From DUAL01 sp964452095 (GTDB taxonomy: Bacteria > Bacteroidota > Bacteroidia > Flavobacteriales > BACL11): 12,830 nt of DNA. This document shows positions 1-7,540 of this stretch, one piece after another. The notes beneath the pieces are model-generated. The model did not search any database. It saw only the letters and a program-made list of their open reading frames with translations, and was not told the origin of the DNA. The first letter of the stretch is position 1; every line of letters begins with the position of its first letter. Both the position numbers and the translations under genes were made by a program. Location: NCBI GenBank assembly GCA_964452095.1, contig CAYVKX010000059.1, positions 1 through 12,830 on the forward strand, read 5' to 3'.

Positions 1-872
1 AGGCACAACAAATGCAAGGAAAAACGCATAAAAAAATTGAAACTATTCGCCCCTTAAAAGATGGAGTAATTGCTGATTTTCAATCTTCAGAGCAAATGCT
101 TAGAGGATTTATTAAAATGATTCAGAGAAAAAGATCATTATTTTCTCCAAGAGTAAAGATGGTGATTTGCATTCCTTCAGGAGTTACTGAAGTGGAAAAA
201 AGGGCTGTAATTGATTCGGCAGAACATGCTGGGGCAAATGAGGTTTTTCTAATACACGAGCCAATGGCAGCAGCAATTGGAATTGGAATTGATGTATTAG
301 AACCAAACGGAAATATGGTGATTGATATTGGCGGAGGAACAACAGAAATTGCTGTTATTTCATTGGGAGGAATTGTTACAGATAAATCCATCAGAATTGC
401 TGGAGATGAATTTACTGACAATATTAAAAATTACATGAAAACAAGACACAATATCGCTATTGGAGATAGTACTGCCGAGAGGATTAAAATTAATGTTGGT
501 TCAGCCCTTACAGAACTAGAGGAGCCACCTGCAAACTATGCCGTACATGGTAGAGATTTAATGACAGGGATTCCTAAAGAAATTGTGGTAACTTACAAAG
601 AAATTGCTGGAGCAATGAACAATTCTATTGAGCAAATTGAAGAAGCAATAATGGGTGCTCTTTTCCAAACTCCTCCAGAACTTTCAGCAGATATTTACAA
701 TACAGGACTTTATTTAACTGGTGGTGGCTCTATGCTTAGAGGGCTCGATAAAAGAATTTCTCAGAAAACAAAATTACCCGTATATGTGGCGGAAGATCCT
801 TTAAGAGCAGTGGCAAGAGGAACAGGGATTGCCCTTAAAAATATTGAGAAATTTCCATTTTTAATAAAATAA
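1..872 (+). CDS. mreB: Rod shape-determining protein MreB (5' end outside window)
   Basis: This is the bacterial actin homologue that forms membrane-bound filaments and guides the elongasome. The reading frame is open to the left edge: codons for A-Q-Q precede the first visible Met at 12, and that region (AQQMQGKTHKKIETIRPLKDG) matches MreB at about residue 50. The Met at 12 is therefore internal, and some 50 N-terminal residues, including the first phosphate motif, are missing. Visible actin-fold motifs are the phosphate-2 loop DIGGGTTEIAVISLGG (about 324-371), the HEPMAAAIG segment (about 258-284) and the adenosine loop TGGGSMLRGLDKRI (about 718-759). The protein ends normally with TAA. mreC follows after 13 bases, so the two are very likely cotranscribed from a promoter upstream of the window. 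The family assignment is secure. Confidence 0.97.
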   Translation, partial: AQQMQGKTHKKIETIRPLKDGVIADFQSSEQMLRGFIKMIQRKRSLFSPRVKMVICIPSGVTEVEKRAVIDSAEHAGANEVFLIHEPMAAAIGIGIDVLEPNGNMVIDIGGGTTEIAVISLGGIVTDKSIRIAGDEFTDNIKNYMKTRHNIAIGDSTAERIKINVGSALTELEEPPANYAVHGRDLMTGIPKEIVVTYKEIAGAMNNSIEQIEEAIMGALFQTPPELSADIYNTGLYLTGGGSMLRGLDKRISQKTKLPVYVAEDPLRAVARGTGIALKNIEKFPFLIK

Positions 873-885
873 TATTGGTTGATGT

Positions 886-1698
886 ATGTACAACCTAATT
901 CAATTTGTAAAAAAATATCATTTTGTAATATTGTTCCTTCTGATTGAGGGATTTTCGGTTTTCTTACTTGCATCTAATAATCATTATCAAGGAAATAAAA
1001 TAACTGCTTTTAGTCAGAAATACATTGGTGATTTTCACGCTAACTTATCTAACATATCTGATTGGATTAAGCTAAAACAAACTAACGAATACTTAGTAAA
1101 TGAAAATGCGAAACTACATTCTCTTCTAAAAAAACAAAATACTTTTAAGGACTCTTTAGCATTTGAATTGCCTTTATTTAAGTTTCAATCGGCAAGAGTT
1201 ATCAATAATTCTGTACATAAAAGTAATAATTACTTAACCTTAAATAAGGGAGTAAAACACGGGATAAAAGAAGGGATGGGAATAATTACTGCAAATGGAA
1301 TAGTGGGAATTGTACATTCTGTTTCTGATAGATTTTCCTTAGTAATTTCTGTATTACATCAAAAATCAAGCATTAGTGTTCGACTAAAAAATGAAGAGTT
1401 TTTGGGAAGAATGCTTTGGAACGGATTTAATTACCGAGAAGCTACAATTGATGATATTCCTAATCACGCAAATTTAAGTATTGGCGACAGCATTATCAGC
1501 AGTGGAAATTCAGCAATTTTTCCAGACGGAATAGCAATTGGGAAGATAATTTCCTTTGAGAAAATTCCTGGAAATAATTTTTATAAAATCAAAATTCAAT
1601 TTTTTGAAGATTTTAATAAAGTCCATTATGTGTATGTAGCAGAATCGATAATAAAAGAAGAAAAAGAGTTATTGGAACTAAATATAAAAAATGATTAA
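886..1698 (+). CDS. mreC: Rod shape-determining protein MreC
   Basis: MreC is a bitopic inner-membrane protein whose periplasmic part contacts PBP2 and activates the elongasome. The 270-residue product has a short cytoplasmic start, one transmembrane helix (about residues 11-30), a coiled-coil stretch (about 60-90, rich in N, E, K and L) and the paired beta-domain. The beta-domain carries family signatures such as GVKHGIKEGMGIITANGIVG and SGNSAIFPDGIAIGKI. The start is well determined: an in-frame TGA at 880-882 leaves only one codon before the ATG at 886. A second ATG at 882, out of frame, overlaps it (ATGTATG) but leads only to a very short ORF. No Shine-Dalgarno sequence is visible. The last 8 bases overlap mreD. 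Confidence 0.95.
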   Translation: MYNLIQFVKKYHFVILFLLIEGFSVFLLASNNHYQGNKITAFSQKYIGDFHANLSNISDWIKLKQTNEYLVNENAKLHSLLKKQNTFKDSLAFELPLFKFQSARVINNSVHKSNNYLTLNKGVKHGIKEGMGIITANGIVGIVHSVSDRFSLVISVLHQKSSISVRLKNEEFLGRMLWNGFNYREATIDDIPNHANLSIGDSIISSGNSAIFPDGIAIGKIISFEKIPGNNFYKIKIQFFEDFNKVHYVYVAESIIKEEKELLELNIKND

Positions 1699-2209
1699 AG
1701 AGCTTTACAAATACCTTTGGCTCATGCCAATTTTTATTTTTATTCAGGTGTATATCCTTAATCAAGTTTTATTTAACGGCTATATAAATCCGTATTTTTA
1801 CATTATGCTGATAATTTGTTTGCCTCAAATTACGCCAAAGTGGTTCTTACTTATTTTTGCATTTTTCTTAGGGTTTTTTCTGGATGTTTTTGAAGGAAGT
1901 ATCGGATTTCATTCTACTGCTTGTGTGCTAATTGCCTTTTTAAAACCAAGCATAGAAAAAGTGGTAATGGCAAAAAATACCATTGGTGGAGAGCAAGATT
2001 TGTTCTTGCAAAAACTAGGATTTAAAGTGTTTTCAGTTTTTTGTTTTCTCTTAATTTTTATACATCACTCGCTTCTGTTTTTATTAGCACATTTCAAATT
2101 AGCAACTTTTAGTAGTATTCTTGGAAAAATAGCACTTAGTAGCATCATTACTTTTATCATTATTCTTATTTGTCAATTCTTTTTCTTCCAATCTGAAAAA
2201 AGAAAATGA
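1691..2209 (+). CDS. mreD: Rod shape-determining protein MreD
   Basis: This is a 172-residue polytopic membrane protein, the usual MreD size, with about five hydrophobic segments and a short basic C-terminus (QSEKRK). It shows the FFLGFFLDVFEGSIGFHSTA region, which resembles the family's G-x-x-x-D-x-x-x-G-x-x-G-x-(H/N) signature. MreD has low sequence conservation, so its position between mreC and mrdA adds much of the certainty. The ATG lies inside the mreC stop region (ATGATTAA, an 8-base overlap), and its own TGA forms an ATGA overlap with mrdA. Both arrangements suggest translational coupling. Its role is as a membrane component of the elongasome that works with MreC. No enzymatic activity is known. 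Confidence 0.9.
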   Translation: MIKELYKYLWLMPIFIFIQVYILNQVLFNGYINPYFYIMLIICLPQITPKWFLLIFAFFLGFFLDVFEGSIGFHSTACVLIAFLKPSIEKVVMAKNTIGGEQDLFLQKLGFKVFSVFCFLLIFIHHSLLFLLAHFKLATFSSILGKIALSSIITFIIILICQFFFFQSEKRK

Positions 2210-4032
2210 AAGCCAATCAGAATAGAGAAATAATTGTAAAGAGCATCTTTATTTTTATTGCTTTTGTGTTTTTGTGCAAACTTTTTTACATTCAAGTAAT
2301 TAACGATAAATACAAGTTTTCTGCCAAAAATAATGTGTTACGATATGATGTAAAATATCCTGGTAGAGGACTTTTGTATGATAGAAACAATCAGCTTTTA
2401 GCATACAATGAAGCATCTTATGATTTAATGGTAATCCCAAGAGAAGTAAAAGAAAATATTGATTCTGTTTTGCTTTGCAATTTACTCCACATCAGCATTG
2501 AAGAGTATGATAAAAGGATGAAAAAAGCAAAAGAATATTCCAAGTACAAAGAGAGTGTATTTGAGAAAAAAATTGATGCAGAAACTTTTGCAAAACTGCA
2601 GGAAATGCTTTATCAATTTAACGGCTTTTTTGAAAGAACCAGAAGCAGCAGAACTTACCCCATAAATACTGCTGCAAATGTGATGGGATATTTGGGGGAA
2701 GTAAATAACAAAACTATAAAAGACGATAATTACTACAGCAGTGGTGATTTAATTGGGGTAAGTGGTGTGGAAGTGGCTTACGAAAAACTTTTAAGAGGAG
2801 AGAAAGGAATGGAACTTGTTTTGGTAGATGTGCATAATAGTAAAAAAGGGAAATTTAATGAAGGAAAGTATGATACCAATTCAGTTTCTGGAGTAAATAT
2901 CACTACCACTATTGATGCCGATTTGCAAAAATATGGGGAGAGTTTGATGCAAAATAAAATAGGAAGTATTGTAGCAATTGAACCATCAACAGGAGAAATT
3001 ATTTCCTTAGTTTCTTCCCCAACTTTTAATCCGAACACACTAAAGGGAAGAAAAAGATCTGAGAATTTTAAGCTACTTTTAGAAGATGAAAACAAACCTT
3101 TATTTAACCGGGCACTTTTGGGACAATATGCTCCTGGCTCTACTTTTAAATTGATAAACGGACTGATTGCTTTGCAAGAAAAAACTTTAAGAATTAATGC
3201 CAATTATAATTGTATTGGTGGATACAAATATGGAAATGATGAAATAATGCTTTGCCATGAACATAGCAATCCGATTAAATTAAAAAAAGCAATTACAATA
3301 TCTTGCAATGCATATTTCTGTAATGTTTTTCAAAACCTATTTGATAAATATAAAAATCCGGAAATTGCTTTCGAAGTATGGCGTAATCATGTTGCAAGTT
3401 TTGGAATTGGGCAGTGGATGAATAACGATTTTACATCCGGAAAAAAAGGACTCTTGCCAAGCACCACAACTTACAACAATATTTATGGAAAAACGCATTG
3501 GAATGCAACTACCGTTTTATCGCTTTCTATCGGGCAAGGGGAGATTTTACTTACTCCAATTCAGATGGCAAACATTACTGCAATTATTGCTAATAGAGGA
3601 TATTATTTCACGCCACATATTGTAAAAAATATTGGAGCAGATGCCTTAGATGATGAGCAATTCACTAAGAAAAAATATACTACAATTGACCCAAATAATT
3701 TTAAGCCAATTATTGATGGCATGCAAATGGTTTTAGATAATGAAGATGGAACAGCAAAAAATTGTAGCGTAAATGATATTGTTATTTGCGGAAAAACTGG
3801 AACTGCAGAAAACACATCCAGAAATGGAGAAGATCATTCTATTTTTATTGCCTTTGCTCCAAAAGATAATCCAAAAATTGCCATTGCTGTTTATGTGGAA
3901 AATGGAGGATGGGGTTCTACTTGGGCAGCTCCAATTGCTACACTTATGATTGAAAAATATTTGAAAAAAGAAATTAGCAATCTTTCTTTGGAAGAGTTTA
4001 TTCTAAATGGAAATTTATTAAGCCAAGAATGA
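2206..4032 (+). CDS. mrdA: Penicillin-binding protein 2 (elongasome DD-transpeptidase)
   Basis: This class B PBP cross-links new peptidoglycan during rod elongation and works with RodA. The 608 residues contain a transmembrane anchor (about 10-29), the dimerisation/pedestal domain starting with GRGLLYDRNNQLLAYN (about 54-69), and a transpeptidase domain (about 255-590). All three catalytic motifs are present: S312-T-F-K315 in YAPGSTFK, S366-C-N368, and K530-T-G-T533. The SIGQGEILLTPIQMANITA segment is typical of the family. Between the first two motifs lies a dense cluster of Cys/His: C336, C350, H351, H353, C367 and C372. It may bind a metal (see findings). The start overlaps the mreD stop and the stop overlaps the rodA start, both as ATGA. 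Length and motifs agree with an intact, active enzyme. Confidence 0.96.
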   Translation: MKANQNREIIVKSIFIFIAFVFLCKLFYIQVINDKYKFSAKNNVLRYDVKYPGRGLLYDRNNQLLAYNEASYDLMVIPREVKENIDSVLLCNLLHISIEEYDKRMKKAKEYSKYKESVFEKKIDAETFAKLQEMLYQFNGFFERTRSSRTYPINTAANVMGYLGEVNNKTIKDDNYYSSGDLIGVSGVEVAYEKLLRGEKGMELVLVDVHNSKKGKFNEGKYDTNSVSGVNITTTIDADLQKYGESLMQNKIGSIVAIEPSTGEIISLVSSPTFNPNTLKGRKRSENFKLLLEDENKPLFNRALLGQYAPGSTFKLINGLIALQEKTLRINANYNCIGGYKYGNDEIMLCHEHSNPIKLKKAITISCNAYFCNVFQNLFDKYKNPEIAFEVWRNHVASFGIGQWMNNDFTSGKKGLLPSTTTYNNIYGKTHWNATTVLSLSIGQGEILLTPIQMANITAIIANRGYYFTPHIVKNIGADALDDEQFTKKKYTTIDPNNFKPIIDGMQMVLDNEDGTAKNCSVNDIVICGKTGTAENTSRNGEDHSIFIAFAPKDNPKIAIAVYVENGGWGSTWAAPIATLMIEKYLKKEISNLSLEEFILNGNLLSQE

Positions 4033-5291
4033 GAATAGCAAAGGACATATTTGGCAATGTGGATTGGGTAAGCGTAAGTCTTTATCTTTTATTATTATTA
4101 TTTGGGTGGATTAACATTTACGCTTCACAGTATAATGATGACCAAACCCTCTTATTTGACATCACGCAAAGGCACGGAAAACAACTTATTTTTATTGGAG
4201 TATCCTTATTTGTTGCCTTTATTATTCTTATTATTGACTGGAAAATCTTTGAGGTATTTTCCTATATTTTGTATGGTTGCGTAATTTTATCACTTATCGG
4301 ACTTTTTATTTGGGGAACAGCAACAGCAGGAGCAATATCTTGGTTTGAGATAGGAAATTACAAATTCCAACCCTCCGAATTTGCCAAATTCACTACCATA
4401 TTAGCACTTGCAAAATACTTGAACACCCACAACATAAAGCTGCAAGCTGCTACTACAAAAATAAATAGTATTGCAATAATTTTAGTTCCTATTTTATTAA
4501 TTATTCTGCAAAATGATTTAGGTACTGCATTGGTTTTTATCTCGCTTATATTAGTGCTTTATAGAGAAGGACTATCTGGAAATATTTTACTTTTCGGACT
4601 TATAGTTAGCATACTTTTTGTGGTTACATTGCTTCTAAATAAATTTATATTTATTGGTATTTTAGCTGCAATTTCCATCTTAATTTTTCTGTTTTCCAGA
4701 AGAAAGAAAAAGGAGTTTATTGTCATTTTTGCAGGATTTGTAATGGCTGTGTCCTTTGTATTTTCTGTCAATTATATTTTTAATAATGTATTAGCACCAC
4801 ATCAAGTTGAAAGAATAAATATTTTACTTGGAAAGGAAATAGACCCACATGGTGCTGGTTATAATTTAATTCAATCGAAAATTGCTATTGGTTCTGGAGG
4901 CTTTTTCGGGAAAGGATTTTTGGAAGGCACTCAAACACGATTTGATTTTGTTCCGGAGCAAAGCACCGATTTTATTTTCTGTACTATTGGGGAAGAATGG
5001 GGGTTTTTTGGCTCTCTAATTTTTATTGTAGTTTTTGTTGCTTTGCTGCTTAGAATAATCAGTTTGGCTGAAAGGCAGAGGTCCAAATTTTGCAGAGTGT
5101 ATGGCTATGGTGTTGCCTGTGTTTTGTTTACTCATTTCGCCATAAATATTGGCATGACTATTGGATTAGCTCCGGTAATCGGGATTCCTTTGCCCTTTAT
5201 TAGTTATGGTGGATCCTCCCTAGTAGGGTTTACTATTTTACTTTTTATATTCCTTAATTTGGATTCTTACCGATTACACATTTTGAGATAA
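4029..5291 (+). CDS. rodA: Peptidoglycan polymerase RodA (SEDS family)
   Basis: RodA is the SEDS-family glycosyltransferase that polymerises lipid II into glycan strands in complex with PBP2. The 420 residues form about ten or more membrane helices. Family signatures are visible: WFEIGNYKFQPSEFAKF, the DLGTALVFI segment, GSGGFFGKGFLEGTQTRFDFVPEQSTDFIF, and IGIPLPFISYGGSSLV near the C-terminus. The Asp in STDFIF (D314) is at the position of the acidic residue reported as essential in other RodA proteins (from memory of the family). It is longer than E. coli RodA (about 370 residues). The extra length lies mainly in a hydrophobic middle section (about residues 180-250) containing the cationic run R224-R-K-K-K228. 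The ATG overlaps the mrdA stop. It is the last gene of the operon and ends just before a hairpin terminator. Confidence 0.95.
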   Translation: MRIAKDIFGNVDWVSVSLYLLLLLFGWINIYASQYNDDQTLLFDITQRHGKQLIFIGVSLFVAFIILIIDWKIFEVFSYILYGCVILSLIGLFIWGTATAGAISWFEIGNYKFQPSEFAKFTTILALAKYLNTHNIKLQAATTKINSIAIILVPILLIILQNDLGTALVFISLILVLYREGLSGNILLFGLIVSILFVVTLLLNKFIFIGILAAISILIFLFSRRKKKEFIVIFAGFVMAVSFVFSVNYIFNNVLAPHQVERINILLGKEIDPHGAGYNLIQSKIAIGSGGFFGKGFLEGTQTRFDFVPEQSTDFIFCTIGEEWGFFGSLIFIVVFVALLLRIISLAERQRSKFCRVYGYGVACVLFTHFAINIGMTIGLAPVIGIPLPFISYGGSSLVGFTILLFIFLNLDSYRLHILR

Positions 5292-5319
5292 AAAAACCTC
5301 AGTTAGAAACTGAGGTTTT
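5290..5319. terminator. Bidirectional rho-independent terminator between converging operons
   Basis: A perfect 12-bp inverted repeat runs from AAAACCTCAGTT (5293-5304) through the 3-base loop AGA to AACTGAGGTTTT (5308-5319). On the + strand the stem ends in TTTT, followed by a moderately T-rich stretch. On the - strand it runs into seven consecutive Ts (complement of 5290-5296). It sits in the 52-base gap between the stops of rodA and ppiD and fits both transcripts. The - strand U-tract includes the complement of the last two bases of the rodA stop codon. Confidence 0.9.
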
Positions 5320-5343
5320 CAAAATTTTATTTCAAATTATCCA

Positions 5344-7458
5344 TTAATAAAAGTCGTTTCTATTATCCACTATTTCTGCATTTTCTTTTAGAACATTGTA
5401 AGCTGAAAAGGCAGCATTTTGCTGTAGTGTTTTTGATAATTGTTGCTGTTGTTGTGAAAAATCACCATTACTAATTTCTTCATTTTTATTGAGCACTTTT
5501 ATTACAAAAATGGAATTTCTACCAATTACTGGTTCAGTAATAACATCTTTTTCAGCTGCACAAACTACCCCAACTAAATCTGGCTCTATTCCTAAATTCT
5601 GAATTTGATTACTTAAAAAAGTTGTATTTGTAGCAGTAAGCACTTGGCTTTTCATTTTAGTAGCTAATTCTATAAGTGTAGTAAATGATGATGCATTTAT
5701 TTTCTCAACAATCATTTTACCTTTCTTTTCTTTTCTTACCTTAGATTCTATTTCTTCTTTTAAATCCTCTAAAGGAATATCGCCTTCTGTATTTATTTTT
5801 GTAAGAGTTGCTACCACATAATTATTACTAAATTCAAATACTTCTGATACTTGCCCAAGGGATGCATTACTCATCCACTTTACCATACTCCTTGAATTTT
5901 CTAATCCAGATATATTTTGAGTACTCGGTAAAACTTTTGTTTGATCTCTTTTCACTAAACTAGTGTTAGCAGTTACCAAATCATCAAAAGAGGTAGTATC
6001 AGAATCGAGTAAAGTTCTTGCAAACTGAGCCGCTTTGGTATAATACGAATGGAAAGTTTCTGAACTCGGTTCTACAGTTCTATCAATGTAAGCTATTTTT
6101 ACTTTTTTTACAGCTCTGCTTTTTTTAGTAACTTCAATAAGATGTACTCCAAATTGAGATTGCACAATAGTGAACTCCCCCTTATTTGCAGTAAAACTAA
6201 CCTCATTAAATTCTGGAACCATTGCCCCTTCTTTGAACCATCCTAAATCGCCACCTTTTATAGCAGTACCTTTATCTTCTGATTCTTTTTGTGCCATATC
6301 GCTAAAATCAGTCCCTTTTTCCAAATCTAATTTTAATTTTTCCATTCTTTTATTTACAGAATCTAAACTCATTGTTTGGGTTGGTGCTATCAAAATATGC
6401 CTTGCTTCCACTGAATCAGGGCGATACTGAACATCTACTAATTTTGCTACCCTATAAGTTCCTTCAGTAAGCAAATAAGGTCCAATTACAGCCCCTTTTT
6501 CTTCAGCAAATAATGAAGAAGCATTAGTATCTAAAATGCCATCTTCTTTTGAAAAGTTGAAAATTGAATTAGTATTATCGGAATTTCTTTTTACAAAAAC
6601 TTCAAAATCATCATAGGCAGCAAAAGTTTCTACCAGAGCAGATAAATTACTTTTAGTATTCTCTTCATCCTCCACAGAAGGGGCAACAGCAAAAACCACA
6701 TAATCTACATTTCTGGACTCATCTTGCTGAAAACCATCCAAATGGCTTTTATAATAATCTTTAGTTTCTGCATCTGAAACATCAACTAAACTATCAACAA
6801 TATCATTGAAAGGAACTGAAACATACTCAAAACTAACTTTTTCATTTCCATTATTAAAATACATTCTTGCTTCTGCAGTGCTTACATAAATTCCTTGCTG
6901 AACAAGTCGGTTATATTTACTGTTTTTCCTTAGTTTTCTCATGTATTTCTCATAATCCAACCATTGTGCACGAGCCTCTCCATTTTGATCGTTTTCCAAA
7001 TTTTTCATGTACTGAATCATTCTTGCTCTATCAAACTGCTTAGTAATGGGATCTTGAAAGACTTGAATTTTACTAATTTCAGGATGCACATTATTTCCTT
7101 GGAAAAGCTCGAACATTTCTTCTGAATCTACATCAATTCCTAATTCCTCAAATTCTTCACCCAATATAAGTTCTCTAATATATTCATCCCAAATAGAGTT
7201 TCTGATTTGAGCTATTACTCCTTGATTTAAGGTAGAATTTTGGTTTTGAGTTTTCCAATTCTCAATTCCTTTTTGTACTCTTTCTTCAAATGTTTGAATG
7301 GAGATTTCCTCTCCAGCAACCACTCCCACAAAAGTGCTACCACCTCCTCCACTTCTTTTGGATTGCATAAAATCGCCCAATATAAAGGCAAGCATTGCTA
7401 TACCAATTACTGATAATAATAATGTTGATCGTTTTCTGATACTTCCTAGTGTTGACAT
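5344..7458 (-). CDS. ppiD: Membrane-anchored peptidyl-prolyl isomerase, PpiD/SurA-like
   Basis: This is a periplasmic folding factor of the parvulin family, tethered to the inner membrane. The 704-residue product starts with a basic segment (SIRKRS) and one transmembrane helix (about 12-29). A SurA/PpiD-type N-terminal chaperone region follows (about 40-230). A canonical parvulin domain runs from about 352 (ARHILIA) through GGDLGWFKEGAMVPEF to FGVHLIEV (about 436-443). The regions before it (about 249-345, ending KGAVIGPYLLTEGTYRVAKL) and after it (about 453-555) look like degenerate parvulin repeats. The C-terminus DNRNDFY is typical of Bacteroidetes homologues. The family probably helps fold secreted and outer-membrane proteins. 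It is the last gene of the minus-strand operon, 82 bases after the CorC-like gene. That gap is the largest in the operon and holds an inverted repeat. PpiD is preferred over soluble SurA because of the anchor and length. Confidence 0.88.
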   Translation of the reverse strand: MSTLGSIRKRSTLLLSVIGIAMLAFILGDFMQSKRSGGGGSTFVGVVAGEEISIQTFEERVQKGIENWKTQNQNSTLNQGVIAQIRNSIWDEYIRELILGEEFEELGIDVDSEEMFELFQGNNVHPEISKIQVFQDPITKQFDRARMIQYMKNLENDQNGEARAQWLDYEKYMRKLRKNSKYNRLVQQGIYVSTAEARMYFNNGNEKVSFEYVSVPFNDIVDSLVDVSDAETKDYYKSHLDGFQQDESRNVDYVVFAVAPSVEDEENTKSNLSALVETFAAYDDFEVFVKRNSDNTNSIFNFSKEDGILDTNASSLFAEEKGAVIGPYLLTEGTYRVAKLVDVQYRPDSVEARHILIAPTQTMSLDSVNKRMEKLKLDLEKGTDFSDMAQKESEDKGTAIKGGDLGWFKEGAMVPEFNEVSFTANKGEFTIVQSQFGVHLIEVTKKSRAVKKVKIAYIDRTVEPSSETFHSYYTKAAQFARTLLDSDTTSFDDLVTANTSLVKRDQTKVLPSTQNISGLENSRSMVKWMSNASLGQVSEVFEFSNNYVVATLTKINTEGDIPLEDLKEEIESKVRKEKKGKMIVEKINASSFTTLIELATKMKSQVLTATNTTFLSNQIQNLGIEPDLVGVVCAAEKDVITEPVIGRNSIFVIKVLNKNEEISNGDFSQQQQQLSKTLQQNAAFSAYNVLKENAEIVDNRNDFY

Positions 7459-7484
7459 ACTTTTTTGTTTATTTTTTAAGGGGG

Positions 7485-7505
7485 CGAATATACAAAAGAT
7501 ATTCG
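7485..7505. repeat. 7-bp inverted repeat upstream of ppiD
   Basis: CGAATAT (7485-7491) and ATATTCG (7499-7505) are exact reverse complements separated by 7 bases. They lie in the only sizeable spacer of the minus-strand operon, 27-47 bases upstream of the ppiD start. The spacer strand reading toward ppiD contains TATCTTTTG, which resembles the Bacteroidetes -7 element with one extra base. The repeat may be an operator, an mRNA hairpin or chance. No poly-U follows it on the - strand, so it is not a terminator. Confidence 0.4.
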
Positions 7506-7540
7506 AAATTTAAAGTAGTTTGGCGGTAGTGATTTTTTTA

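Noticed and set aside
276..293. Short tandem repeat GGAATT in mreB
   Set aside because: It encodes the ordinary G-I-G-I run of MreB after HEPMAAA. Only about two copies occur, with no wider repeat structure.
122..421. Antisense open frame of about 99 codons opposite mreB
   Set aside because: It lies wholly inside a conserved gene and its composition follows the mreB codons. There is no family resemblance or promoter.
882..947. Alternative ATG at 882 overlapping the mreC start (ATGTATG)
   Set aside because: It is out of frame with mreC and reaches a TGA after 21 codons. The short peptide has no recognisable feature and is probably chance.
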